Assembly (NCBI GenBank): GCA_016213135.1
Contig: JACRBQ010000021.1
Coordinates: 1-46,035, forward strand
Length of the DNA stretch: 46,035 bases
Direction of reading: 5' to 3'
From: Chloroflexota bacterium
GTDB taxonomy: Bacteria; Chloroflexota; Anaerolineae; Anaerolineales; VGOW01
In this document: in pieces, positions 7,779 through 15,944 of the stretch
Numbering within the stretch: the stretch's first letter is position 1
How the letters are laid out: each line of letters starts with the position of its first letter
Notes under the pieces: model-generated
What the model was told of the DNA's origin: nothing
What the model saw: only the letters and a program-made list of their open reading frames with translations
The model's database searches: none
Program-made: the position numbers and the translations under genes

Positions 7779-8962
7779 CAGCCCTTGACCGACCCGGCCA
7801 ACAGGCCGCGCACGAAGTAACGTTGCAGGGCGAGGAAAACGATCAGCGGCAGAGCCATCGAGATGAAAGCGGCGGCGGTGAGCAAGTGCCAGCCGCTGCC
7901 GAGCGATGTGACCATGTTGCCTATCTGATACGTCAGCACCGGATGCTCGCCGCCCAGAAATACGAGAGCCACGAGCAGATCGTTCCAAATCCACAGGAAT
8001 TGAAAGATGCCCAACGAGGCGATAGCCGGAGCCGACAACGGCAGCGCCAGGCGCCAAAACGCCGTCCAGTGCGACGCGCCGTCGAGGTAGGCTGACTCGA
8101 AGAGTTCTTGCGGCAGTGAGCCGAGAAAGTTGCGCATGAGAAAGATCGCATACGGCAGGCCGAAGCCGGTGTGAAACAACCAAATTCCAAAAAACGTTCC
8201 ATTCAATCCCAATTGTGCATACAGGCGCGAGATGGGGATGAGAGTCATTTGCAGTGGTACGATCTGCAGGCCGACGAGCAGGGCGAACATGAACTGCCGC
8301 CCCGGGAAGTGCATCCACGAAAACGCATACGCGGCGAAGGCCGCAAAGAGAATGGGCAGGAGGGTCGAAGGAATGGCGACGAGCAGGCTGTTCAAAAACG
8401 CGCGCCCCATCCCGCGCGGGTTGCCCAAGTCGCGCCAGTCGCAAAAGAGATCGAGCGATTGTGTTCCGGCGGCGCAGTCGGCGGCGTAGTTGGTCGTGCC
8501 GCGGTAGCCCGTCATCGCGTCCGTGTAATTGTCGAGCGTGAAACGCGGACGTGCTTCGATGCCGGAGATGCGCCGGAGATAGGCGGCGACAGCCGCCGCT
8601 TGAAATTCGTCGGGAACGGGTGTATCGCCCAGGTGCGGCCGGCCGTTGATCTCCTTTTCGAGGGCGGCGATTAACGTAAACGAGCGGCGGTAGCTCTGCA
8701 CAAGTTCTTGACGCGTGAGATCGGCGGCGGCGATCTTTTTGCCGTCACTGCCGTGGCACGCGGCGCAGAACTCGGCGTACTCGGCGGCGCCTTTGGGCGG
8801 CGATAGCGCCGTCCACCAGCCGGTTTCGGCCACGTCTTGAAATGGGCGGAAGGAGGTCACCAGCAAGCCGAGAGTCGGCAGCAACCACAGCCCGCACAAA
8901 CCGATCAGCACGATGTGCGTCGGCAGACCGCCCAGCCACCGTTTCAAGCGCTGCGCGCTCAT
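7778..8962 (-). CDS. MalG-type sugar ABC permease with a c-type haem-binding loop insertion
   Basis: The 394-residue protein is a MalG-family permease. The first helix is at about 15-37, the remaining helices run from about 187 to the end, and the EAA coupling loop is [12 protein letters not shown]. MalG proteins are usually near 280 residues; the excess lies between helices 1 and 2. There, residues 66-70 are C-A-A-C-H, a covalent haem c site, followed by G-S-D-G-K-K and an [10 protein letters not shown] helix as at the end of small cytochromes c. His110 sits where Met is usual. A Cys163/Cys174 pair follows. In MalG topology this loop is extracytoplasmic, where haem c is attached. The gene overlaps the partner permease by 4 bp. 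No transport ATPase is encoded in the operon. Confidence 0.85.
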   Translation of the reverse strand: MSAQRLKRWLGGLPTHIVLIGLCGLWLLPTLGLLVTSFRPFQDVAETGWWTALSPPKGAAEYAEFCAACHGSDGKKIAAADLTRQELVQSYRRSFTLIAALEKEINGRPHLGDTPVPDEFQAAAVAAYLRRISGIEARPRFTLDNYTDAMTGYRGTTNYAADCAAGTQSLDLFCDWRDLGNPRGMGRAFLNSLLVAIPSTLLPILFAAFAAYAFSWMHFPGRQFMFALLVGLQIVPLQMTLIPISRLYAQLGLNGTFFGIWLFHTGFGLPYAIFLMRNFLGSLPQELFESAYLDGASHWTAFWRLALPLSAPAIASLGIFQFLWIWNDLLVALVFLGGEHPVLTYQIGNMVTSLGSGWHLLTAAAFISMALPLIVFLALQRYFVRGLLAGSVKG

Positions 8963-9891
8963 CGAGCGGCCTCCTGCGCGCGGAAGCGGCGGATGTTGTA
9001 GATCATGGCCGGGATGATGACCGCAATCAGCACGACGGCGATGGCGGCGGCGCGCCCGGTCTTGAAGCTGGTGTACATTTCAATGTACATGCGGTTAGCG
9101 ATCACTTCTGTGCCGTAGTTGCCGCCGGTCATCACGTACACGATGTCGAAAATCTTCAGCACGTTGATGACCATCGTCGTGACCACGACGGCCACCGTCG
9201 GCAGGATTTGGGGCATCATGATGCCCCAAAAGACCTGCCACTCGTTTGCGCCGTCCACGCGCGCCGCCTCGATGATCTCCGTCGGCACATTTTTGAGCGC
9301 GGCGGCGAGAATGGTCATGCAGAAGCCCGTCCACATCCAGACGCCGACGACGATGAGCGCGACGGTGTTGATCCGCGGCTCGGTGAGCCACGAGACGGGC
9401 TGGCCGCCCAGCGCCGTCAGCAGGCCGTTGAGCAGGCCGATCTGGACTTGCCCCGATCCAAAGGCGTAAACAAATTTCCAGATCACGCCCGCGCCGACAA
9501 ATGAAATCGCCAGTGGGAGAAAGATGATTGCTTTCGCGGGCGACTCGTAGCGCACGCGGTCGGCCAGGGCGGCGATGAGCAGGCCGAGCAGCACGGTGCC
9601 GCTGACCATGAGAAGAATCCATTTCAAGTTGTTGCCGAAGGCCGTTTGCATGACCGGCGAAGTCAGGGCATAGCGGTAGTTCTCAAACGCGCCCCAGCAT
9701 GGCTCGCCGGCGATGCAGTTGTCGCCCGCCCAGCCGGTGTTGCCGGTGTTGCGGAAACTCAAGTAGAACGTGTTCAGCCCGGGATAGACGATGAAGGTCG
9801 CCATCACGATCAAAGCCGGGAGAAGGTAAGCCCACGGCGTCGCCCGGCCTTGTTTCATGATAGATGGAACTTGTTCAGCTTGCGCCGCCAT
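8959..9891 (-). CDS. MalF-type sugar ABC permease
   Basis: The 310-residue inner-membrane protein has six predicted helices beginning near residue 20 and a typical EAA loop, E-A-A-R-V-D-G-A-N-E-W-Q-V-F, that would contact the ATPase. The first outside loop carries two cysteines in N-C-I-A-G-E-P-C-W, perhaps a disulfide, and it is short compared with enteric MalF. It is coupled to the MalG-type gene by an ATGA overlap and follows the binding-protein gene after a strong hairpin. The sugar is inferred as trehalose, maltose or a related disaccharide from the downstream enzymes. Confidence 0.88.
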   Translation of the reverse strand: MAAQAEQVPSIMKQGRATPWAYLLPALIVMATFIVYPGLNTFYLSFRNTGNTGWAGDNCIAGEPCWGAFENYRYALTSPVMQTAFGNNLKWILLMVSGTVLLGLLIAALADRVRYESPAKAIIFLPLAISFVGAGVIWKFVYAFGSGQVQIGLLNGLLTALGGQPVSWLTEPRINTVALIVVGVWMWTGFCMTILAAALKNVPTEIIEAARVDGANEWQVFWGIMMPQILPTVAVVVTTMVINVLKIFDIVYVMTGGNYGTEVIANRMYIEMYTSFKTGRAAAIAVVLIAVIIPAMIYNIRRFRAQEAAR

Positions 9892-9913
9892 ATCTTTCCT
9901 CGCTATAGTTGTG

Positions 9914-9968
9914 GAACACCGAGTGTCTCGCGAAACGCCTCTATGCGAAAAGGAGACACTCGGTGTTC
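9914..9968 (-). promoter_or_regulatory. 16-bp perfect inverted repeat between binding-protein and permease genes
   Basis: GAACACCGAGTGTCTC at 9914-9929 pairs perfectly with 9953-9968 across a 23-nt loop. It lies in the 122-bp gap after the solute-binding-protein stop. There is no T-run, so it is more likely an RNA-stabilising or partial-attenuation hairpin, giving more binding protein than permease, than a full terminator. This is inference from position, as in maltose operons. Confidence 0.6.
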
Positions 9969-10013
9969 ATGTTGGAGGCAGAGGCGAGTTGGCCGCTCGT
10001 CTCTGCCTCTCTG

Positions 10014-11327
10014 TTACTTCGTCGCTTCAGCCTGCACTTGAGCGGCGGCGGCGAGAGCGGCGTCGAGGTCGCCGCCGTTGACGTAGTCCACCAACGCCGT
10101 CCACTCGGCCTTGCCGAAGCCGCCGGGGATGGTGTCACCGATGTCCGGCGTGAAGCCCTTTGTGTTCGCCAATGCTTCACCCTTCTTGATCAGCGCCGGG
10201 TCGATGTAGTTGCCGGCCGCGCCCTTGTTGGGCGAGAGGTCAAAGCCGGACTTGGCCCAGTTCGCCCCGCCTTCGGTTGAAGACAGGTAGGCCACCAGCG
10301 CCCGGACTGCGGGCGTGTCACTGAATGCCATCATCCAGTCCGCCCCGCCCTGCAACCCCTGCGCGCCGGGGATGGCGAAGAAGTCGTAGTCCGTGCCATA
10401 TTTCAGGTCGGTGTACTTCTTGGCTACTTCGCCGCCCGCAAACCCGGACTGCTTGACCATCATCGCTTCCGGCGGGTCAGAATACGGTTTGTAGATCGCG
10501 TCGAGGAAGCTGGTCGAGAGTGTGCCTTGCGCGCCGCCCACCGTGTACTTGGGGTCGCGCGCCCACTTGCCGTAGATCTCGTAAGCGTCTTTCACGCCGG
10601 CGTCGTTGTAGGCCACGTCACCGGAGATCAGGTCGAGCACGTACTGCGGCCCCTGCTTCACCAGCAGAATGTCCTGAATGAAGTCGGAGCCGGTCCAGCC
10701 GGTGGCGTCGCCGGATTCCATGCCCATGCTCCACGGCACGTCGCCGTTGGCCTTCATCTTCTCAACCAACGCCTCCAACTCCGCCCACGTCGTCGGCACC
10801 GCGTACCCCTTCGCCGCAAACACCGCCGGGCTGTACCAGATGATGGTCTTGATGTCGGCCTTCACCGGCAGACCCAGCCATTTGCCGTTCACCGTGCCGG
10901 GCGCTTTGAAGAAGTCGGCGTAGTTCTCGCCCTGCGCGCCCAGTTTGTCCATCGGCACTAGCGCGGCTTCATACTGCACCAATTGCGCCGTGTTCCAGAA
11001 GGCGATGTCCGGCGGTGTGCCGGCTTGCACTTTGGTGTCCAGCAATGCTTGATCGCGCGTGGACTCCGGTTTGATCACGAGGCCGCAGGCATCCACCAGC
11101 GGCTTGAGGATTTCATTCAGCCGCGTTTCCTCCTGCCCTGACCACTGATACAACATCGTGATCGTATCACCCGCTTTCGCCCCCAGGCAGTCAATCCCGC
11201 CGGCCACAGGCGCGGATGTGGCGGGGGCCGCCGTTGGGGCGGCCGTCGTTGCCCCGCCACCGCAAGCTGTGATGAGCATGGCGGCGATGACAACGGTCGA
11301 AAACAGATATCCGATTTGCTTGTTCAT
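10014..11327 (-). CDS. Extracellular sugar-binding lipoprotein (family 1 solute-binding protein)
   Basis: The 437-residue protein starts with a lipoprotein signal: a hydrophobic core, then L-I-T-A-C with the lipidated Cys22, followed by an A/T/P-rich linker. The rest matches carbohydrate ABC solute-binding proteins of the MalE/ThuE type, including the W-Y-S-P-A-V-F-A-A-K-G segment and late W-rich sugar-contact regions. It would capture sugar outside the membrane and deliver it to the two permeases downstream. A good ribosome-binding site (G-G-A-G-G-A) precedes the ATG. It follows the LacI gene on the same strand after 100 bp. Confidence 0.9.
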   Translation of the reverse strand: MNKQIGYLFSTVVIAAMLITACGGGATTAAPTAAPATSAPVAGGIDCLGAKAGDTITMLYQWSGQEETRLNEILKPLVDACGLVIKPESTRDQALLDTKVQAGTPPDIAFWNTAQLVQYEAALVPMDKLGAQGENYADFFKAPGTVNGKWLGLPVKADIKTIIWYSPAVFAAKGYAVPTTWAELEALVEKMKANGDVPWSMGMESGDATGWTGSDFIQDILLVKQGPQYVLDLISGDVAYNDAGVKDAYEIYGKWARDPKYTVGGAQGTLSTSFLDAIYKPYSDPPEAMMVKQSGFAGGEVAKKYTDLKYGTDYDFFAIPGAQGLQGGADWMMAFSDTPAVRALVAYLSSTEGGANWAKSGFDLSPNKGAAGNYIDPALIKKGEALANTKGFTPDIGDTIPGGFGKAEWTALVDYVNGGDLDAALAAAAQVQAEATK

Positions 11328-11340
11328 GTGTCTCCTCCAC

Positions 11341-11353
11341 TTCGATAATCGAA
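11341..11353. promoter_or_regulatory. Candidate operator palindrome upstream of the binding-protein gene
   Basis: TTCGATAATCGAA is a perfect 13-bp palindrome 14 bp before the ATG of the binding-protein gene. Its place in the leader suits a repressor site, but its sequence differs from the two TAAnnCGnnTTA boxes at the LacI gene. No strong -35/-10 pair was found in this 100-bp gap. Confidence 0.35.
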
Positions 11354-11427
11354 TGCTACTATCCTTTGCATGTTAACGAAAAGTCTGGGAATTGTGACCA
11401 CCTCCTTTCTGTAGACCGCGTTGGCGA

Positions 11428-12474
11428 TCAGGCTGGATGGGTTAGGCCTGCGGCTGCGCCGCACGAGGCGCGCACAACGAGTTCGGTTTCCAGTACTACT
11501 TTGGGATTCCGAATCTCCTCTTGCGCAATGATGCGAGTGAGCAAATCCACCGCCGCCCAGCCCAGCCCGGCCGCAGGAATGCGCACGGTGGTGAGGGGCG
11601 GGCTAACAGACTCGGCTAAGGGAATGTCGTCAAAGCCGACGAATGCAATATCATGTGGCACGCTCAATTTTTTTTTGTGTACGGCCCGAAGCGCGCCTAA
11701 TGCGACGACATCCGAAGCAACAAACACCGCCGTCGGGCGAGGGATCATGTCCAGCAATTCGTTCATTGCCGCTTCGCCGCTCTGTGGCGTGAACTGGCCG
11801 TAGCGCACCAGCGATAAATCATAAGGAATCCCGGAAGTTTCCAGGGCCTGCCGAAAGCCGATCAGCCGATCCAAACTGGCAGAATACGCGGTCGAGGCAT
11901 TCGTTATCAGCGCAATACGGCGATGCCCCAAGCCGATGAGATGCTCGGTCGCCAACCGAGCGCCGCCGATGTTATCTACATCTATGAAAGGAATGTCTGT
12001 TTGGGACAGTTGCCCCACGAGAACGACGGGCGCACCTTCGGCGTGAATCTTCAGAAGCTCCCGATCATCGAAGCGCGGGCCGGAGAGGATAATGCCGTCC
12101 ACATGCCGCTCTCGGATGAGGCGCACGTAAGCCCCAGAGTTATCCTCGGGGGTGATGGGTTCAAATAAGACGTGAAAGCCTTGAGCGGTTGCCGCTTGGC
12201 TGACGCCACCCAGCATTTGCGGCAGGAGGTGGTCGGCGAAAACTTGGTCCGGGGTCTGGCGCAGAATGAAGCCGATGGTTTTGGTCTTGCCAGAAGCCAT
12301 TCGGCGGGCAGAGGCGTCGGGGTGGTAGTTGAGTTGACGAGCAACCTCGATCACACGCTGGCGAGTGTCCTCGCTGATACGTATGCCGGGAACGTTGTTC
12401 AGCACAAAGGAAACCGTTGTGCGGGAGACTCCGGCATGTTCAGCAACATCTCTGGAAGTGGCTCTTTTTGACAT
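11428..12474 (-). CDS. LacI/GalR-family transcriptional regulator
   Basis: The 348-residue protein starts with a LacI helix-turn-helix (T-S-R-D-V-A-E-H-A-G-V-S, then T-V-S-F-V-L-N) and a hinge helix ending near residue 60. A periplasmic-binding-protein-like sensor domain follows, with V-D-G-I-I-L-S-G and F-V-A-S-D-V-V-A-L-G-A-L. It probably represses the downstream sugar operon until an inducer sugar binds. Two tandem operator-like boxes overlap its own transcription start, so autoregulation is likely. All genes from here to otsB run in the same direction. Confidence 0.92.
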   Translation of the reverse strand: MSKRATSRDVAEHAGVSRTTVSFVLNNVPGIRISEDTRQRVIEVARQLNYHPDASARRMASGKTKTIGFILRQTPDQVFADHLLPQMLGGVSQAATAQGFHVLFEPITPEDNSGAYVRLIRERHVDGIILSGPRFDDRELLKIHAEGAPVVLVGQLSQTDIPFIDVDNIGGARLATEHLIGLGHRRIALITNASTAYSASLDRLIGFRQALETSGIPYDLSLVRYGQFTPQSGEAAMNELLDMIPRPTAVFVASDVVALGALRAVHKKKLSVPHDIAFVGFDDIPLAESVSPPLTTVRIPAAGLGWAAVDLLTRIIAQEEIRNPKVVLETELVVRASCGAAAGLTHPA

Positions 12475-12476
12475 GG

Positions 12477-12501
12477 TAAATCGTGTTAGTAAACCGTGTT
12501 A
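12477..12501 (-). promoter_or_regulatory. Tandem LacI-type operator boxes
   Basis: TAAATCGTGTTA (12477-12488) and TAAACCGTGTTA (12490-12501) both fit the imperfect palindrome TAAnnCGnnTTA with the central CG typical of LacI/GalR sites. They are one base apart and lie just downstream of the -10 box, over the expected start of transcription and up to the start codon of the regulator gene. Confidence 0.6.
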
Positions 12502-12504
12502 TCA

Positions 12505-12534
12505 AGTATACTGGAATTGTGGCAGTGGAGTCAA
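12505..12534 (-). promoter_or_regulatory. Sigma-70 promoter of the LacI gene
   Basis: On the minus strand TTGACT (12534-12529) and TATACT (12510-12505) are separated by 18 bp, five of six matches to each consensus box. Transcription would start near 12498, inside the first operator box, leaving a leader of roughly 24 nt without a clear ribosome-binding site. Confidence 0.65.
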
Positions 12535-12902
12535 GTTTCAACTGCGACTGACGTTGATCGCCTATCTGGCCCAGCCGCAAATGATGAGGCGGATCGCGAA
12601 TATGTGTTTCAGGGCAAGCCTACCGTCCGGTTTCAGCCCTACGATGGGACGCTGAACAATTAGACGGCACTGCCAGCAGACGCGCCCGATGTGGGCGCGT
12701 GCCCGCGCTCGGTGAACACACGCGCGAGGTGTTGGCCGAGTTGGGGCTGGATAATGCAGCGGGATAGTCGCTAGATATCGAGCAACCGGGTGATGTCCTT
12801 CCGCCCGGCGGGTGACATCCCACACTATGAACGGCGACTGCCGCATGTTACGTTGGCCCGATAAAGCCAACCAGTCCCTCGATTAGTTCATCTCTGCCAA
12901 AA
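12535..12902. other. Gap holding gene remnants and the left edge of cassette copy B
   Basis: No complete gene is seen in this 368-bp stretch. An open plus-strand frame without a start ends at 12663 (last residues P-Y-D-G-T-L-N-N) and is not recognised. A CoA-transferase tail ends at 12767. The cassette copy begins at 12779 with the GATGTC/GACATC hairpin at 12792-12819. Confidence 0.5.
12699..12767 (+). pseudogene. Remnant of a CaiB/BaiF (family III) CoA-transferase C-terminus
   Basis: The plus-strand frame V-P-A-L-G-E-H-T-R-E-V-L-A-E-L-G-L-D followed by A-A-G and a stop is the typical last turn of family III CoA-transferases. No body of the gene precedes it: the sequence upstream is unrelated and holds the LacI promoter. 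It ends 11 bp before cassette copy B. It looks like a fragment left by the rearrangement that placed the cassette or sugar operon here. Confidence 0.55.
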
Positions 12903-14435
12903 ATGATGCGCTTGTGGGGAAGGATACCTTTCCGCTCGGGCACTGACACCCTTCGCGCATTGCATCGGATGCTGTGGGCCGTCCCCGGCATCATGGCGCT
13001 CATCGGCGTTGTCTTTATCCTGATCGAGAATTCGCGCCACATTGGCAGTCCGGGCTGGCCCTGGCCCACCGTGCTGGGGTTGATCGTGTTGGGCCTCATC
13101 GGCCCGGCGCTATCGTGGTTCAGTTTGCGTTGGGCTATCCAAACGGCCGAGGCTTATTTTCATTCGGAGGAACTGTTGGCCCGCCGCAATCAGGAACTGG
13201 CGGTTCTCAACAGGCTGGCGATGGCCGCCAGCCAGTCATTGGATCTGGACAAAACAATCGCCACCGCTCTCGAGCAAACGATGGAGACCCTGGGGGCCGC
13301 GGCCGGGATGGTTTTCCTGCAGGGCAACGGCCGCCCCGGTCTGCGCCTTGAGGCGCACCGCGGCATTTCAGTAGAGATGGCCGAGAAGGAATCTCGCCTG
13401 GCCCCCGGCCATTGCCTGTGCGGGCAGGCAGTTCAGACTCGTCAGGTACTCTTCGCCGGCGAGGTGGACAAGGATGTGCGCTGCACGTCCAATTTGTGCA
13501 TCTGCGAGGGTTTTCGCTCGGTGGCCTGTGCCCCGTTGGAAGTCAAAGGCGATCTCGTGGGGCTGCTGCAACTGGCCAGCCCGCACGTCGGCCACTTCGT
13601 TGAAAGTCAACGGGATTTTGTGGGCGCCATGGCGAGACAAATCGGCGTTTCAATTGAAAACGCGCGGCTGTACGATACGGTTCAAACATTCAATATTGAG
13701 CTTGAACAGAAGATCAATCAGCGCACGCGCGAACTGGAATCGGCGCGCTGGGCGCTGGCCGAGAAGGCCCGGCAGTTGCAACGCCTGCTTAGCGAGTCGT
13801 ACCGTATCCAGGAAGCCACGCGGGCGCGCATCGCTCATGATATGCACGATGGCGTGACGCAAATGATCATCGGCGCGTTGTACGAAACACAAGCCGCCCG
13901 CCAGGCGTTGGCGGATGATCCCGACCGCGCCGCCGAAAACCTGACTCGCGCTCAACAACTGCTCACCGAAGTCGAGGTGGAGATACGGCGCGTGATCTAC
14001 GATCTCCACCCGCCGGTGCTGGATGCGATGGGGCTGGTGGTGGCCCTCAAGCGGTTTGCCGCGAACTACACGGCCACTTTTGGCATCGACTGCCCGGTTC
14101 AAGTGGCCGGCCAGCCGAAGCGGCCGCCCAAAGAGATCGAAGCGGCCATCTATCGCATTCTGCAGGCGGCGCTGCACAACGTGGCCACGCACGCTCAGGC
14201 CCGGCGGGCGACAGTCAGCTTCGACTTCGGGACGGCCTGGATGCAAGTGGCCGTGGAAGACGACGGCGTCGGCTTCGATCCCGAGTCGGTGATCAATTTG
14301 CCCGGCGAGCATTTGGGCCTGATCGGAATGAAGGAACGGGCCGAGGGCCTGGGCGCTACTCTCACGGTGAACTCGGCCGCCGGGCACGGAACGCGCGTGG
14401 AACTGCGGCTGCCCTCGCCGGCCTATGCGGATTGA
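12903..14435 (+). CDS. NarL-type sensor histidine kinase with GAF domain
   Basis: A 510-residue membrane kinase. Two helices lie at about 26-42 and 54-74, and a short coiled linker leads to a GAF domain at about 95-250. A coiled coil near 255-300 is followed by a HisKA_3 domain with R-I-A-H-D-M-H-D-G-V (phospho-acceptor probably His315), then an HATPase with the D-D-G-V-G-F-D box and a G-L-I-G-M-K-E-R-A lid. The GAF domain has an unusual cysteine set (G-H-C-L-C-G, then R-C-T-S-N-L-C-I-C-E-G) that might bind an Fe-S cluster or sense redox or thiol state. Its gene overlaps the response regulator by 11 bp, so the two form a pair. The signal is unknown. Confidence 0.92.
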   Translation: MMRLWGRIPFRSGTDTLRALHRMLWAVPGIMALIGVVFILIENSRHIGSPGWPWPTVLGLIVLGLIGPALSWFSLRWAIQTAEAYFHSEELLARRNQELAVLNRLAMAASQSLDLDKTIATALEQTMETLGAAAGMVFLQGNGRPGLRLEAHRGISVEMAEKESRLAPGHCLCGQAVQTRQVLFAGEVDKDVRCTSNLCICEGFRSVACAPLEVKGDLVGLLQLASPHVGHFVESQRDFVGAMARQIGVSIENARLYDTVQTFNIELEQKINQRTRELESARWALAEKARQLQRLLSESYRIQEATRARIAHDMHDGVTQMIIGALYETQAARQALADDPDRAAENLTRAQQLLTEVEVEIRRVIYDLHPPVLDAMGLVVALKRFAANYTATFGIDCPVQVAGQPKRPPKEIEAAIYRILQAALHNVATHAQARRATVSFDFGTAWMQVAVEDDGVGFDPESVINLPGEHLGLIGMKERAEGLGATLTVNSAAGHGTRVELRLPSPAYAD

Positions 14436-15090
14436 CATGGCCACCGACCGGCAACCCATTCGCATTCTAATCGTCGACGACCATCCGGTGGTGCGGCACG
14501 GGCTGCGCAGCCTGCTGGCCGGGCAACCCGATCTGGAAGTAGTGGGCGAGGCCGACACTGGCGCCGACGTGCTTCCGCTTCTATCAAGCCACGAAACTGA
14601 CGTGATCCTGTTGGATATCCAATTGAAAGGGCAGAGCGGCATCGAGGTGGCCCGGCGCATCCGTCACGCGCATCCCGTGGTGAAGATCATCATTCTCACC
14701 ACATACGATGACGAGAGCCTGCTGCACGACGCGTTGGAGGCCGGCGTCCACGCCTTTCTGCTCAAGAGCGTGTCCCACGAGAGCCTGCCCGACTCCATCC
14801 GTGCGGTGGTGCGCGGTGAACGGCTGTTGAGCACGCCGCTGGTCAGCACCGTGCTGTCGAATTATCAAAAACTGGCGCAGGAGCAAGCGCGACGCGAGGC
14901 CGGGTTGACGCCGGAGGAACTGCAGATCCTCGAAGCCATCGCCGGAGGCGCGAGCAATAAGGACGTTGCCGAGCGCTTCTTTTGGAGCGACGCCACCGTG
15001 AAACGCCGGGTACAGGAGATTATGGAAAAGCTCGGCGCGTCCAGCCGGGCGCAGGCCATTGCCGAGGCAGTGAGGCGAGGGTGGATTTAG
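14425..15090 (+). CDS. NarL/FixJ-family response regulator
   Basis: The 221-residue protein has a receiver domain with acidic pair Asp18/Asp19, phospho-acceptor Asp64 in V-I-L-L-D-I-Q and the conserved Lys in F-L-L-K-S. A LuxR-type helix-turn-helix follows from about residue 160 (L-T-P-E-E-L-Q-I-L-E and N-K-D-V-A-E-R-F-F). It is the partner of the kinase just upstream. A second ATG at 14437, two bases after the kinase stop, would remove four residues and is equally plausible. Its last 59 residues are duplicated in the fusion protein at 1453-1908. Confidence 0.92.
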   Translation: MRIDMATDRQPIRILIVDDHPVVRHGLRSLLAGQPDLEVVGEADTGADVLPLLSSHETDVILLDIQLKGQSGIEVARRIRHAHPVVKIIILTTYDDESLLHDALEAGVHAFLLKSVSHESLPDSIRAVVRGERLLSTPLVSTVLSNYQKLAQEQARREAGLTPEELQILEAIAGGASNKDVAERFFWSDATVKRRVQEIMEKLGASSRAQAIAEAVRRGWI

Positions 15091-15131
15091 GACTCAAAAG
15101 CAAACTGCAAGCAGCCCGCTGCGGGGGGCGA

Positions 15132-15923
15132 TCATTCGGGCGAAAGAGGCGCGGTTGGGGCAAGTAGTCCGTTTGCCCACGCCGCATCGGCCGGGCGGAG
15201 GCGCGGGAGCGGAGGGGTGCCGGAGTAATCCAAAGCTTCGGCGTAGTGGCCCCGGCTGTAAACGGTGTTGAAAATGGATTGCAGAGTCAGCGGCACATCC
15301 TCGAACGGCGGGCGGAGGGGGACGGCAATGGTCGGCAGGGTGTCGCGCAAATCGAAGAGCCAGGCTTCGTAGGGAGGCGGAGCATCCCCGCGTTTTAGCA
15401 AAGCGTAGTAATCACTCTTGCCCGTCACTTCTTCCGGGCGCTCTCCCGCGCGCAACAGGTCAATCTCAATCCAGTGCGTCTTGGAAGCCATGACTGTTCT
15501 GCGCTTCCGCAAAAAAGCCTCACGGCCATCCGTGCCGGCCGCCTTGTTGAAAGGCGAGAGCACTTCAATCGTCGTGACGACTTCGCGACTGTGTGTGTCT
15601 CGAATTTCGATGAAGCGGTCGCGGATTTCCAGATCGTAGATCGGCTCAATCAGTGTCGGTTCGGTGATGACGGCTTCCGAGACTCGTGATCCTCCCCGCG
15701 TCCCCGGCTTGGTGACGATGTAAACATCCGGCACGATGGGTCCCCGCCGCTTGGGATCATCAAGCGGGACAATGTAAACGCGCTCCTCAATCCGCGCGAC
15801 AAAGCTGGGTGAGATGACGTCGGCTAGATTCTCGCTGACGGCATTGATCAGCCGACTGTGAAAGTCGCCCCAACCACTCGGCTCCTCCAAATAAGGGTCC
15901 ATCCCGGGAAATGGTGATGGCAT
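15132..15923 (-). CDS. DUF4058 family protein
   Basis: The start at 15923 gives the hallmark M-P-S-P-F-P-G-M-D-P-Y-L-E and is preceded by G-G-A-A-G-G-A-G. The earlier in-frame start lies in a palindromic insert and is not used. The 263-residue protein has the family segments E-E-R-V-Y-I-V-P, V-V-T-T-I-E-V-L-S-P-F-N-K and the late Y-E-A-W-L-F-D-L-R-D. The V-x-x-I-E-V-L-S-P-x-N-K pattern resembles a nuclease-like core, but function is unknown. It converges on the response regulator with a 41-bp gap. Copy A has lost the central 124 residues. Confidence 0.85.
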   Translation of the reverse strand: MPSPFPGMDPYLEEPSGWGDFHSRLINAVSENLADVISPSFVARIEERVYIVPLDDPKRRGPIVPDVYIVTKPGTRGGSRVSEAVITEPTLIEPIYDLEIRDRFIEIRDTHSREVVTTIEVLSPFNKAAGTDGREAFLRKRRTVMASKTHWIEIDLLRAGERPEEVTGKSDYYALLKRGDAPPPYEAWLFDLRDTLPTIAVPLRPPFEDVPLTLQSIFNTVYSRGHYAEALDYSGTPPLPRLRPADAAWANGLLAPTAPLSPE

Positions 15924-15944
15924 AGTCGTGATCTCCTTCCCTGC

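Noticed and set aside
5994-8444. Reading treS as an 816-residue protein beginning at 8444
   Set aside because: The first 253 codons lie inside the permease gene in a shadow frame and through repeat DNA. The normal TreS N-terminus is at 7685.
12541-12663. Short plus-strand coding remnant ending in P-Y-D-G-T-L-N-N
   Set aside because: It reads like protein but has no start, no recognised family, and overlaps the LacI promoter, so it is only mentioned as part of the gap.
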